A stretch of 21,555 bases of DNA from a virus: positions 1-21,555 of the IMG/VR virus record IMGVR_UViG_3300042328_000320; one strand, 5' to 3'. The notes under the pieces are model-generated. The model had not been told where the DNA came from. It did not search any database and saw only the letters and a program-made list of their open reading frames with translations. The position numbers were made by a program, and so were the translations under genes. Shown in pieces: positions 1 through 8,490 of this stretch. Each line of letters begins with the position of its first letter. Within the stretch, counting starts at the first letter, position 1.

Positions 1-1
1 A

Positions 2-2590
2 GTCACTACATCACAGAATATTGACCAAATAACGGGTAAAACTGGTGGTGACGTTTACAATATAAATGGTGGAACATTGACTATTGACCAACACTCTCGT
101 TTTGGGTTAAATGCCTCTAATGCTTCAGCTACAGCTGCTACTTCATTAGGTACTATTACTATATCACCTACTCTTGGTGGAACGCTAAATATTGATGGAA
201 GAAATGTACGGATGATTCCATTCAATGGTGGTACTGGTACTGTCCCTGCTCCTGGAACAATAATCTCACAAGGTGGAGCAAGCGGTAAGTTGATGTGCGT
301 GTATGGTGCTACTCCATCGGTAACTGCTCCACTCGCAACAGGTGCAGCTATGGTTGCATCAAGTTGGCTATTGATAAAACAATGGAATGGTGTAGAGTTT
401 AGTGCTGGTGCTTTAACTGGAATTAGTGCAGATGCAACTCAAAATAGTGTTGTAGGATGGATAGAAATATTTGGTGATGAAGCATCAACAATCAATGCTA
501 ACCGTTTGGGTACAGTAAACATAACGGGTGAATGGTATAGACTTGGAGCTACAACAGGTGTGGCTAATCAGACAATGCAAGTACCTAACAATGGTACACT
601 AAAGCATATCGCAGGTGTATGGATTGAGAAGAACGCTGGAGCTAAAGACTATGAGTTTTACCCTAATGCTGGTACTGCTACAACCGTAGGGACAGACTCA
701 TATCGAGGAAAGGTAGTATGGATTAGCAACTCTGGTTTAGTGCGTATCGGACATAATGGGACTGCTAATATGGGATACACTCCTCCAGCAGGGCTAGAGA
801 TAGTAGTTCCAAATGTAATGCTATGTAGCTGTACCGCTGCTGCTAGAAATGCTGTAGTAATTCCAAATGCTACGGTAGCTTCACGATATGACTTCACTAC
901 ATCTGGTGGAGGTGTTGTTAATATTGATAAGGCTAACCTAGAGTGGTATGGTTCATTCTCACAAGCCTACTCATTATCGCTCAACAATGTTCAAGCTATT
1001 GATGCGATTCTGGTATCAGAGTTAGCAACAGAAGCAAACTGGACTAACATAGGTGTAGGGCAAAAGCCTACTACCGCACTTTTGACAAACCCACTGACAA
1101 TGACTCTATGCTTTGCTGGTGGTACAATCACTAACTATACTGGTGCTAGGGTTTCACACGCAGCAACAGGAGCGTATACTGATACGATGACCGATTTAGA
1201 TGGGTTTGATTTTGTGAACCACAAACCTATGGCACTTACTATTAGAGGTAACGCAACAACTGGTTCTCTGAGTGCCACAAGGGTAAATAACTGTAACTTC
1301 ATAAGTCCACAGATAGTACAAGGTCGTATGTTGTTTACTACGTGCGAAAACGTCAATATAACTGATGCTAAGTATTGTGATGTTGTCAGTGGTACAACTC
1401 TTACTACGTATGCCTCGTCTTTTGTTGATATGGCTTCAAACTGTAATAACATAGTAATAAGCGGATTGACATTTCCAGTTACAAATACTCATCCGTATGC
1501 AAATTTAGTCGGTGTTCAAGCTGCTGGGTGTAAAAATATCAAAATAAGAAATATTGGTACAAGAGCAGCACCATTAAGTTTAGGTAGTGCTAATGCTTGT
1601 GGATTTGTTGTTACACTAGCTGGAGGTGCAGCAGCAAATAGTGTAAAAATACAGAGGGTATATGTTAGCAATACCAGAACTGGATTTACAAGTGCCGATA
1701 ACTCATCTATCAATATATTGGTAGAGAATTGTGCTGGTGACTATGCAGACACATACACTGGTCTGTTAACGTATGGAACTCTCAACGCAACGCATAGAGC
1801 TATTGGATTAACATTTATCACTGGTGCTGGTTCAGCAATTTATGGTTCACACTTTATAGACTGCTTCGCATCTGCTACATCAGGGATACTATTCATTCTG
1901 ATGAATGAGCCAAGTTCAGCAACAGCAAGCCAAGCAATAGTTGCAAATGGTGCTGCATTTACATCTACTGGGAATCTATATATGCCAACAATAGGGCATA
2001 GTGTTACGTTTGAGGTGCCATATTATGCTTTAGGGCATACTGGATTCTCAAATACTGCACTGGTTATGATTGGTGGTACGGCTACGAACTACGACTATAA
2101 CTTTGCAATTGATAAGAATGACGGTACTGGATGGTCTACTATGACTACTGCTAACTACACACCAACGACTCTAGGAACTGCACTCAATGCAATAGGTGCT
2201 TTGGATGCAAGCAAAGGGTTTAAGATACGATTGAAGATAACTACTATCACAACCAATACCACTTCTATGTCTGGGGTATATCTTACGACAACATCAACTG
2301 CAACTGCTCAGGATTATCAATATCCGCTAGATACTATCGTAGCTACAATGACTGGTATGGTGACAGGTAGTGACATAGTAATTCTACCTCATGGCACAGA
2401 GACTGTTAGAGCCACAGCTGAAGACATCTCTGGGACAACATATGCTTATACGTATGAAACTCCTGAGAGTGTGGATATACGTGTATACAAAGAAGGATAC
2501 TTCCCATTCAGTATAGAAAACTATATGTTGGGTTCAACAAACGCATCAGTACTAATAACTCAAGTACCTGATGTTTCATATCTAGCTTAA
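2..2590 (+). CDS. Tail fibre/appendage-like protein, 5' end cut by window edge
   Basis: The frame is open from base 2, so the gene starts left of the window; the TTG at 77 is only the first possible start inside it. The visible part is 862 residues, rich in Gly, Thr, Ser, Ala and Asn, with no signal peptide or membrane segment. Its texture of short beta-strand-like stretches with many Asn and Thr resembles phage tail fibre or appendage proteins that fold as elongated beta structures. The last 90 or so residues (about 2310-2587) form a compact module with GSDIVILPHGTETV and a TYETPESVDIRVYKEGYFPF segment, of a type I recall at the C-termini of phage fibre proteins. It is followed after 9 bases by the next structural gene. 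The fibre role rests on composition, recall and context; no catalytic motif was seen. Confidence 0.7.
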   Translation, partial: VTTSQNIDQITGKTGGDVYNINGGTLTIDQHSRFGLNASNASATAATSLGTITISPTLGGTLNIDGRNVRMIPFNGGTGTVPAPGTIISQGGASGKLMCVYGATPSVTAPLATGAAMVASSWLLIKQWNGVEFSAGALTGISADATQNSVVGWIEIFGDEASTINANRLGTVNITGEWYRLGATTGVANQTMQVPNNGTLKHIAGVWIEKNAGAKDYEFYPNAGTATTVGTDSYRGKVVWISNSGLVRIGHNGTANMGYTPPAGLEIVVPNVMLCSCTAAARNAVVIPNATVASRYDFTTSGGGVVNIDKANLEWYGSFSQAYSLSLNNVQAIDAILVSELATEANWTNIGVGQKPTTALLTNPLTMTLCFAGGTITNYTGARVSHAATGAYTDTMTDLDGFDFVNHKPMALTIRGNATTGSLSATRVNNCNFISPQIVQGRMLFTTCENVNITDAKYCDVVSGTTLTTYASSFVDMASNCNNIVISGLTFPVTNTHPYANLVGVQAAGCKNIKIRNIGTRAAPLSLGSANACGFVVTLAGGAAANSVKIQRVYVSNTRTGFTSADNSSINILVENCAGDYADTYTGLLTYGTLNATHRAIGLTFITGAGSAIYGSHFIDCFASATSGILFILMNEPSSATASQAIVANGAAFTSTGNLYMPTIGHSVTFEVPYYALGHTGFSNTALVMIGGTATNYDYNFAIDKNDGTGWSTMTTANYTPTTLGTALNAIGALDASKGFKIRLKITTITTNTTSMSGVYLTTTSTATAQDYQYPLDTIVATMTGMVTGSDIVILPHGTETVRATAEDISGTTYAYTYETPESVDIRVYKEGYFPFSIENYMLGSTNASVLITQVPDVSYLA

Positions 2591-2599
2591 GGAGATAGC

Positions 2600-3952
2600 A
2601 TGGCAATGATAACTGATCCAGATAATCTGGTCGTAGGTACAAACCTAACATTCAATACAGGAGCAAGAACATTTGACTTTGTTGTAGCAGGTGGACTGGT
2701 AGCAAAGGATGGTGTAGATACTAATGCACTATGGAGTAAGCTTGTAGATCTATGGTCTACTGCAACATACAAGCCATTTCCATTCCCTATGAACAAGATT
2801 GATAATCGTTCAGGACAGTATGTGTTTGGTAGAGATCCAGGTGGTAACTACAATGGATGGAAACCAGGAAGTGATGCAACTCGTCAGATGCTACGTAATG
2901 GTGGATGGTCAGAGTACAGTAATGCTGGTGTACTGAATAGGCAGTACTTCGGTGCAGTTCTCCAAGGTGGAGTATCTAGCGGTGCACAGATGTACTTCCA
3001 GAAAACAAGTGGCGGACCAGCTATCAACTATACGTTTACAGACTTGCCTAATGAAGCGGTACAAGTGTTTGGAGATGCAAGTAATGGCAGCTTTGATAAT
3101 CGTACATACTTCAAGTCATTTGTTAGGGAATATGGGTATACCTATGATGATGCTTCTCTAACAGATATTTCTGAGACAGCTACTGGAGCATACAAGCTTC
3201 CATTTGGTATTAACTCTAGTGCAGACTCTGATATTCAAGCTACCGATGGTGATGTGGCTACACTAGCTCCGTATACTGGTATCACAATCAAGTATGATAC
3301 TGCTGTTACAAACGTAAGTATTGGGGCTGGTAGTTATCCATTCAAGAAGCATATCACTCCTAACGGTGCAACCATCAAGCAGATCTATACAAAGATGCAG
3401 TATCAACTACGTCAGAATAGTAATATCAATACTGGGGGTACAGGTGGTGTAGTGACTGGTAAGACTGCTGACCTAATCTGCTGGTTCGTAGGACCAACAC
3501 TATATAGTAGAGCATTCTTTATACCAAGTCCTGCTGACCTCAATAGTGTAATCTTCATTGATGATAATGGAGTAGAGAGACAATTCCCATATGCATCAGC
3601 TGGGACACTGAACTTCAATGCTCCACTGACTGCAGGTGGTACAGGTGACTATACATTATATTACTCAACTACTCCAGGAGGTAATGACTATGGTGAAAGT
3701 ACAGCAGTAGTAGTGAACGATAAAGATGGAGTACCCATCACAGGAACAATCACTGGTGCAAGTATTGCATTTACCTTTGACTATTCTAATAATACTCAAG
3801 GTGGATATGCAGGGGGTACAAATAGGAATGTGGTATTAGCATGGGGTAATCCAGGTTCAGCAAAACCAGGTATCAGTACTGGTACAATTACACAATCTAA
3901 AGGTATCAGTATTTCAGCAGTAGCAGAAAGTGATCCATCATACATTCAGTAA
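2600..3952 (+). CDS. Phage virion structural protein (tail/appendage associated)
   Basis: 450 residues starting at an ATG nine bases after the upstream stop, with an AAGGAG ribosome binding site. I recognise the general type: phage structural proteins beginning with an ITDPDNL-like segment, then a stretch with a PFPFPM motif (about residues 58-63), a GGW segment, and a central VFGDASNGSFDNR region (about 161-173). Gly, Asn and Thr are abundant, transmembrane segments are absent, and aromatic residues are scattered, as in beta-rich virion proteins. The C-terminal 80 residues (after VVVNDKDG) look like a small beta-sandwich. It lies in a cluster of tail/appendage genes upstream of the portal gene. 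The precise role (fibre, adaptor or baseplate-like part) is not visible. Codon use is strongly biased to CTA, GTA and ACA, like the portal gene. Confidence 0.65.
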   Translation: MAMITDPDNLVVGTNLTFNTGARTFDFVVAGGLVAKDGVDTNALWSKLVDLWSTATYKPFPFPMNKIDNRSGQYVFGRDPGGNYNGWKPGSDATRQMLRNGGWSEYSNAGVLNRQYFGAVLQGGVSSGAQMYFQKTSGGPAINYTFTDLPNEAVQVFGDASNGSFDNRTYFKSFVREYGYTYDDASLTDISETATGAYKLPFGINSSADSDIQATDGDVATLAPYTGITIKYDTAVTNVSIGAGSYPFKKHITPNGATIKQIYTKMQYQLRQNSNINTGGTGGVVTGKTADLICWFVGPTLYSRAFFIPSPADLNSVIFIDDNGVERQFPYASAGTLNFNAPLTAGGTGDYTLYYSTTPGGNDYGESTAVVVNDKDGVPITGTITGASIAFTFDYSNNTQGGYAGGTNRNVVLAWGNPGSAKPGISTGTITQSKGISISAVAESDPSYIQ

Positions 3953-3995
3953 ACTTTAAGGTTAAGTAGTGCATAATATTGGAAAAAGAGGTAAC

Positions 3996-4871
3996 ATGAT
4001 AGAAAAAATAAAATCATTAGCTACTGATTCCAAGTACACTACTTGGTACTGTAGTATTATAAATAATGCTATGGCACGCACAGATGATATTGAAGGAGAG
4101 CGGCATCACGTGGTTCCACGAAGCATCTGGCCTGATGGCATTTTGCTTAAGGAAAACATAGTAAAGCTTACATATAAGGAGCATTATGTTTGCCATAAAC
4201 TACTAGCAAGAATGCTGATAGATCCTGCACATACACGTAAGATGCGCTTTGCTCTATGGAGGCTAACACATAAGCGTGTCAATGATCAGATGTGTAATTC
4301 TAGAGATTATGAATCTGCCAAAGTGCTTCACAAGCAAGCACTTGAAGAGCTATGGGCGCAGGATGGGTTTAGAGAAGATATGCTAAAAAGTCGTAAATGG
4401 TTTTACGAAAGTGAGGATCAAAAATCTGCTAATAGCAGACGAGCTAAAGAACGACTACAAAACCCAGAGTTTCGTGAAAAGTTTTTTAAAGCTGCCAATG
4501 AAGCAAATAAAATAATCAGAGATTCTGATCCTATAAAATGGGCACAACAATCTATGAGATCTGCAGAAGGAAAAGCTAATGCTAAAAAAACACAGCAAAC
4601 TGATAGCCATCGCAAAGCTTGTAGCGAACGAGAATTAAATAAATCCCCCGAGCAAAGATTAGCGCTGGCCAAGCAAGGCCAACAAGCTCTAGTCGACAAG
4701 CTCGGTGGAGAAGAGGCGTATCGTGAGTACTTGAGCAATAGGATTAAAGGACGTCGCAAGTACATTAATCCTAGCGATGGGTCAATACGCATACTTCGTG
4801 AAGCCGTTGATGGGTATGTGTTGATGGCTGACTATAAGCTAACTGTAAGGAACCATTATGTTTATATTTGA
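3996..4871 (+). CDS. HNH homing endonuclease (free-standing)
   Basis: 291 residues from ATG 3996, chosen over the in-frame GTG at 3969 because AGAGG sits just upstream and homologous-type proteins begin near this point. The N-terminal half carries an HNH core: ERHHVVPRS with His37 and His38, then Asn54 in KENIVKLT, then His63 and His67 in KEHYVCH. These would bind the metal and form the beta-beta-alpha nuclease fold. Residues about 110-260 are charged and helical, probably for DNA binding, ending in a GRRKYINPSDG segment as seen in phage HNH enzymes. The last 14 bases overlap the next gene, whose ribosome binding site lies inside this frame. Codon use (TTT, AAA, AGC) and several GGCC and GCGC words differ from the neighbours, so this looks like an inserted selfish gene rather than a virion gene. 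Confidence 0.88.
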   Translation: MIEKIKSLATDSKYTTWYCSIINNAMARTDDIEGERHHVVPRSIWPDGILLKENIVKLTYKEHYVCHKLLARMLIDPAHTRKMRFALWRLTHKRVNDQMCNSRDYESAKVLHKQALEELWAQDGFREDMLKSRKWFYESEDQKSANSRRAKERLQNPEFREKFFKAANEANKIIRDSDPIKWAQQSMRSAEGKANAKKTQQTDSHRKACSERELNKSPEQRLALAKQGQQALVDKLGGEEAYREYLSNRIKGRRKYINPSDGSIRILREAVDGYVLMADYKLTVRNHYVYI

Positions 4872-5325
4872 CGGAGATGCAAAACGTATCTATATAGAGC
4901 CTACTGCAGTAAGTGGGGGAACAGTCATATTTACCCCACAAGAACTATGGAGTAGATACGTAGACTGGAGATCCCAAGGGGATAACTCTAAGTATCTCCC
5001 AGCTATGCGTACTGTTGATGCTATCATCAGTGGTGGGCAACTACTAGGACCATATCTATTCATACGTAATGATCTAGGATGGAGGGGTGTTCCTCCTGTG
5101 GCTGATGGTATCAAGATAATCATCAATGGTTCACTATATGGTGAGTCACAGATACTACCAGTGATGGAGAACATACCAAATCAAGAGACAGATCTAATTA
5201 TCAATATGTCAGCATTGACGAATACTGTTAATACTGGTGGTGGTAGTTCCTTCACACTAGAGCAGATTGCAGATGCTGTACGCAATAAAATGGTAGGGGA
5301 TATATATGCAGCTAAGTTCATCTAA
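4858..5325 (+). CDS. Small virion-associated protein (tail/appendage type)
   Basis: 155 residues. ATG 4858 is preceded by AAGGA within the end of the HNH gene, and the two frames overlap by 14 bases. The start MFIFDGDAKRIYIEP, followed by a LWSRYVDWRSQGDNSKYLP segment (residues 30-48) and a GWRG-type motif, matches a small protein type I recall from phage structural clusters, often near tail fibres. It is mostly beta with a helical C-terminus (FTLEQIADAVRNKM) that may mediate assembly. The C-terminus overlaps the next gene by 20 bases. Codon bias returns to the CTA/GTA-rich pattern immediately after the HNH gene, so this gene belongs with the phage core. The molecular role is unknown. Confidence 0.6.
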   Translation: MFIFDGDAKRIYIEPTAVSGGTVIFTPQELWSRYVDWRSQGDNSKYLPAMRTVDAIISGGQLLGPYLFIRNDLGWRGVPPVADGIKIIINGSLYGESQILPVMENIPNQETDLIINMSALTNTVNTGGGSSFTLEQIADAVRNKMVGDIYAAKFI

Positions 5326-5656
5326 AGGTATCCTGTATGATTTCACTTCTGCAATAGCAGGTACTGGTGGAGGTATAGACAATGCCACTGCTAACATCAT
5401 AGAAGCCAATACAGGTACTAGTATTCATGACTATGTAGGTCATACTGAAATGGAAGAACTGAATGGATTACCATACATAGTAAGAAAGTGGGAAGATACA
5501 ACTAAGTCAAATCTATTGTATACTATCACTATGACATTCATAGATGGACTACTGAGCACTGTGGTAGCACAGAATCATGTGAGTACCCTAACAAAGACAA
5601 CAACTATAGTATGGGTGAATGGTAAATTCTTCTCATCTAGTTCAGTAATAGCATAG
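5306..5656 (+). CDS. Hypothetical small structural protein
   Basis: 116 residues. The start overlaps the end of the preceding gene by 20 bases and is preceded by TAGGGGA, which suggests translational coupling. The C-terminal half alternates hydrophobic and polar residues (LLYTITMTFIDGLLSTVV), consistent with beta-strands. An acidic and aromatic stretch EMEELNGLPYIVRKWEDTTK lies in the middle (about residues 49-68). There is no cysteine, signal peptide or membrane segment. It sits within a run of small genes between the tail/appendage genes and the portal gene and shares their codon bias, so a virion role is likely. I do not recognise a named family. Confidence 0.55.
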   Translation: MQLSSSKGILYDFTSAIAGTGGGIDNATANIIEANTGTSIHDYVGHTEMEELNGLPYIVRKWEDTTKSNLLYTITMTFIDGLLSTVVAQNHVSTLTKTTTIVWVNGKFFSSSSVIA

Positions 5657-5664
5657 GAGCATAT

Positions 5665-5907
5665 ATGGTATCAACAGAAATAGTACTGGATAGATTTGCA
5701 GATTGGCTACCACTGACATGCACAGGAACAGTAGTGTATATAGCTGAAGTAGTATCAGGGAACATACTAGTGAAGTTCGGTAGTGGTAGTACTGCTAAAG
5801 GCTTCACAATGGTTCCAGGTGACACACTGAAAGCAGCAGAGACTGTATATGTTAAAGTAGTAAAAGATGCTGACTCATATCCTACAATACATGTAATCAA
5901 AGACTAA
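5665..5907 (+). CDS. Small hypothetical virion-associated protein
   Basis: 80 residues with a good AGGAG site a few bases upstream of ATG 5665, eight bases after the previous stop. The sequence alternates strand-forming segments: TGTVVYIAEV, NILVKFGSG, ETVYVKVVKD and IHVIKD. This reads as a small all-beta domain, similar in outline to phage decoration or adaptor proteins placed near portal genes. No catalytic motif, cysteine pair or membrane segment is present. It is the last member of the tail/appendage run before the promoter-bearing gap at 5908-6034. The function is inferred from size and location only. Confidence 0.55.
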   Translation: MVSTEIVLDRFADWLPLTCTGTVVYIAEVVSGNILVKFGSGSTAKGFTMVPGDTLKAAETVYVKVVKDADSYPTIHVIKD

Positions 5908-5916
5908 GGAGAACAT

Positions 5917-5955
5917 ATGGCTAAATCCTGTAAGACACCTAAACCTAAGAAGTGA
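5917..5955 (+). CDS. 12-codon basic micro-ORF MAKSCKTPKPKK
   Basis: The ATG at 5917 has an ideal ribosome binding site: the 14 bases 5906-5919 (AAGGAGAACATATG) are identical to those before the clear gene at 13183. The predicted peptide, MAKSCKTPKPKK, is strongly basic with one cysteine and ends at TGA 5953-5955. It lies nine bases after the previous stop and about 45 bases upstream of the promoter for the portal gene. It may be a real tiny phage peptide, a translated leader, or the remnant of a longer gene. Translation is likely from the site; function is unknown. Confidence 0.45.
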   Translation: MAKSCKTPKPKK

Positions 5956-5963
5956 GAATACTG

Positions 5964-5981
5964 TGCACCTCTAAGGGTGTA
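5964..5981 (+). other. Small stem-loop before the portal promoter
   Basis: CACC at 5966-5969 can pair with GGTG at 5976-5979 around a TCTAAG loop, extended by a G-U and a U-A pair. The stem is short and no T-run follows, so it is a weak candidate for a terminator or RNA processing site for the upstream unit. Confidence 0.3.
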
Positions 5982-5995
5982 TATCTATACTTATA

Positions 5996-6017
5996 CTATG
6001 GTATACTTTCAATAATA
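5996..6017 (+). promoter_or_regulatory. Extended -10 promoter upstream of portal gene
   Basis: TATACT at 6002-6007 is preceded by TGG (5999-6001), giving the TGnTATAAT-like extended -10 pattern of sigma70 promoters. It is followed directly by TTCAATAATA. The 22-base segment matches the one at 21534-21555 at 19 positions. It lies 28 bases upstream of the portal ATG, in the only gap over 100 bases in this part of the window. No good -35 hexamer is visible at the usual distance. It probably drives the portal-onward unit. Confidence 0.65.
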
Positions 6018-6034
6018 TAAACTAAGGACTATAC

Positions 6035-8131
6035 ATGGCTGATGATATTGTAGAAGATGATGAAAAGAAGAGTAATCTAGTTAGCTGGAAGAATGCTCCT
6101 ACTGTAGCTGACTTAGAAGCTGATCTAACTTCTGCAGAGTCAAGTCATGCTGAGCATGTAGCTAAAGTAGAAGAGTGGCTAAAGAATCTAGCAGCAGAAC
6201 TGAAGATCACCATACCTAAGGGTAGAAGTAAGGTACAACCTAAGCTGATCAGAACACAAGCTGAATGGAGATATGCTGCACTAGAAGAACCATTCCTATC
6301 AGCTAAAGATATCTTTGAAGTAAGTCCTAGAACATGGGAAGATACTGAAGGTGCTGATGATAATGAGATCACACTGAACTATCAGTGGAATACTAAGATG
6401 GATAAAGTGGCATTCATCAATGAGTACGTAAGAAGTGCTGTAGACGAAGGTACTACTATCGTACAGGTAGGATGGGAATTCCAAGAAGAAGAACGTATGG
6501 TAGAAGTGGATGTAGAAGCTACTCCAGAACAACTACAGATGTATCTGATTACACAAGTACAGCAAGGTATGATGACAGAGGAAGAAGCTCAAGCAAGAAT
6601 GCAGAGTGGAGAACCTATGGTGATAGGTACTAAGAAAGAGAAACGTATGGTTACTGTAAAGAACCATCCTAAGTACAGAATCTGTGAATATGATAAGGTA
6701 GTAATAGATCCAACATGTGAAGGTGATCTAGATAAAGCTCAATTCATCATCATGCCATTCGAGACAAGCATGAGTGATCTCAAGAGAGATGGAACATATA
6801 AGAACCTAGACAAGATCTTCGGTAAAGATGGTAAGGTAATCAGTGTAAGCTCAAGTGATGAAGAGTTCATCAGTTCACAGAAGAAGAATGTGAGTGGATT
6901 TGAATTCAAGGATAAAGCACGTAGAAAGCTGACAGCATACGAATACTATGGTTATTGGGATATCAATGATACAGGTATCACTACTCCTATCAAGGCAGTA
7001 TGGGTAGGATCTACTATGATCAAGCTAGAAGAACTACCATATCCTGATAAGAAGTTACCATTCGTAGGTGTACAGTACCTACCAGTACGTAAGAGTGTAT
7101 ATGGTGAACCAGATGGTAGTCTACTGAATGACAAACAAGATATCATGGGTGCAGTAGCACGAGGTATGATAGATGTAATGGGTAGAAGTGCTAATGGTCA
7201 GGTAGGTATGCAGAAAGGATTCCTAGATGTAACCAACCAGAAGAAGTTCGATAAAGGTGAACACTTCTTCTACAACCAAGGATTTGATCCTAGAACCTCA
7301 ATCCATATGCAGACATTCCCAGAGATTCCACAGAGTGCAATGCAGATGATACAACTACAGAATGCAGAAGCAGAGTCACTGACAGGTGTCAAGAGCTTCA
7401 GTCAAGGTATCAGTGGTGCAAGTCTAGGGAATACTGCTGCAGGTGCTAGAGGTGCTCTAGACAGTGCAAGTAAGAGAGAGCTAGGAATCCTACGAAGACT
7501 ATCAAAGGGTATAGAACAGATAGGTAGAAAGACCATAGCAATGAATGCAGTATGGCTAGAAGATGAAGAAGTAATCCGTATCACAAACAAAGAGTTCAGA
7601 ACTGTAAAGAGAGATGACCTCAATGGAGACTTCGATCTACGACTATCTATTAGTACTGCAGAGAGTGACAATCAGAAAGCAGAAGAGCTAAGCTTCATGC
7701 TACAGACTAATGCTGCTAGTATGGACCCAGAGCTGGCACGTATCATACAAGCTGAGATAGCTACTCTACGTAAAATGCCAGAACTAGCACAGAAGATCAG
7801 AGAGTTCCAACCTCAACCAGATCCAATGCAACAGCAAATGCAGCAACTACAACTACAACTACTACAAGCACAAGTAGAAAATGAGAGAGCTAAAGCTGGA
7901 GAGAATCAGGTAGACATCCAACTCAAACAGGCTAAGACTGAAGCAGAGTATGCTAAAGCTGGAAAGGTATCAAGTGAAAAGGATAACCTAGACCAGAAGT
8001 TCCTAATGGAAGATGCAGGAATACCTCAGCAAAGAGAGATGGAAAAGAAAGAACATGATAGACTAGCAATGATGGATGCTAAGGCATTCGATGCTATGAA
8101 TATGCCAAAGAAAGAAGCAGGTAAGAAGTAA
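6035..8131 (+). CDS. Portal protein
   Basis: 698 residues, the usual size for portals of short-tailed phages. The ring it would form at one capsid vertex is the DNA entry and exit channel. Recognisable portal-type segments are PDKKLPFVGVQYLPVR (about 335-350), GEPDGSLLNDKQDIMGAVAR, and the SLTGVKSFSQGISGASLGN region followed by AAGARGALDSASKRE (about 448-485). An acidic insertion with Gln and Glu lies at about residues 158-215. The end (about 592-645) is a Gln/Lys-rich predicted coiled coil, and the last residues are lysine-rich. ATG 6035 has AAGGA upstream. The stop overlaps the next start as TAATG. The gene precedes small head genes, scaffold and capsid, the standard order. I am confident of the portal role but not of the exact subfamily. 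Confidence 0.85.
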   Translation: MADDIVEDDEKKSNLVSWKNAPTVADLEADLTSAESSHAEHVAKVEEWLKNLAAELKITIPKGRSKVQPKLIRTQAEWRYAALEEPFLSAKDIFEVSPRTWEDTEGADDNEITLNYQWNTKMDKVAFINEYVRSAVDEGTTIVQVGWEFQEEERMVEVDVEATPEQLQMYLITQVQQGMMTEEEAQARMQSGEPMVIGTKKEKRMVTVKNHPKYRICEYDKVVIDPTCEGDLDKAQFIIMPFETSMSDLKRDGTYKNLDKIFGKDGKVISVSSSDEEFISSQKKNVSGFEFKDKARRKLTAYEYYGYWDINDTGITTPIKAVWVGSTMIKLEELPYPDKKLPFVGVQYLPVRKSVYGEPDGSLLNDKQDIMGAVARGMIDVMGRSANGQVGMQKGFLDVTNQKKFDKGEHFFYNQGFDPRTSIHMQTFPEIPQSAMQMIQLQNAEAESLTGVKSFSQGISGASLGNTAAGARGALDSASKRELGILRRLSKGIEQIGRKTIAMNAVWLEDEEVIRITNKEFRTVKRDDLNGDFDLRLSISTAESDNQKAEELSFMLQTNAASMDPELARIIQAEIATLRKMPELAQKIREFQPQPDPMQQQMQQLQLQLLQAQVENERAKAGENQVDIQLKQAKTEAEYAKAGKVSSEKDNLDQKFLMEDAGIPQQREMEKKEHDRLAMMDAKAFDAMNMPKKEAGKK

Positions 8132-8490
8132 TGCAAGGTCTATCTGATAGAATGGCAATGGCTCTAGGTCTGGTAGGACCAGACTATGACTATGGTGCAG
8201 GTGGAGCATACAATAAACGTACTGGGCACTATGGTGATGCAGGAAAGCTTCCTAATCATCCTACATTCAGCAATCAAAGTAACTATGCTGGAGGTCCTGG
8301 TCTAGCAGGTGGGGTATGGGATACTATCACAACAAGAGATGGTAAGATTGTAGAGAGATACTCTCCCAGCACTGATATGGTAAATGCAGGTACTACTGTA
8401 GGATTAGCCCAATACATGAAAGATGTAGAACCAGGTGTCATACTGGGAAATCCTGTACAACCTAAACAAACTAAAGGAAATAAGAAATGA
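8131..8490 (+). CDS. Small portal-adjacent structural protein
   Basis: 119 residues starting at the ATG that overlaps the portal stop (TAATG), so translation is probably coupled. It is Gly-rich, with a PNHPTFSNQSNY segment (about residues 41-52) followed by AGGPGLAGGVWDTI. HPTFS-type segments followed by a Gly/Trp stretch recur, to my recollection, in phage internal or structural proteins. There is no membrane segment, cysteine or catalytic signature. The C-terminus is lysine-rich and overlaps the next gene by four bases (ATGA). Its position in a tight portal operon supports a head or connector role; the molecular function is unknown. Confidence 0.55.
   Translation: MQGLSDRMAMALGLVGPDYDYGAGGAYNKRTGHYGDAGKLPNHPTFSNQSNYAGGPGLAGGVWDTITTRDGKIVERYSPSTDMVNAGTTVGLAQYMKDVEPGVILGNPVQPKQTKGNKK

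Noticed and set aside
77-79. TTG as the start of the first gene
   Set aside because: The frame continues open to base 2 with the same composition, so the true start is outside the window.
1135-1452. Antisense reading frames of 60-210 residues under most structural genes
   Set aside because: They lie opposite well-supported genes, lack ribosome binding sites in sensible places, and have compositions expected from the complement of Thr/Ser/Gly-rich genes.
2952-3161. 69-residue + strand frame inside the 450-residue structural gene
   Set aside because: No ribosome binding site and no recognisable domain; the overlapping frame is a clear gene.
3969-3971. GTG start for the HNH gene
   Set aside because: ATG 3996 has a close AGAGG site and gives the usual N-terminus; the extra nine residues have no support.
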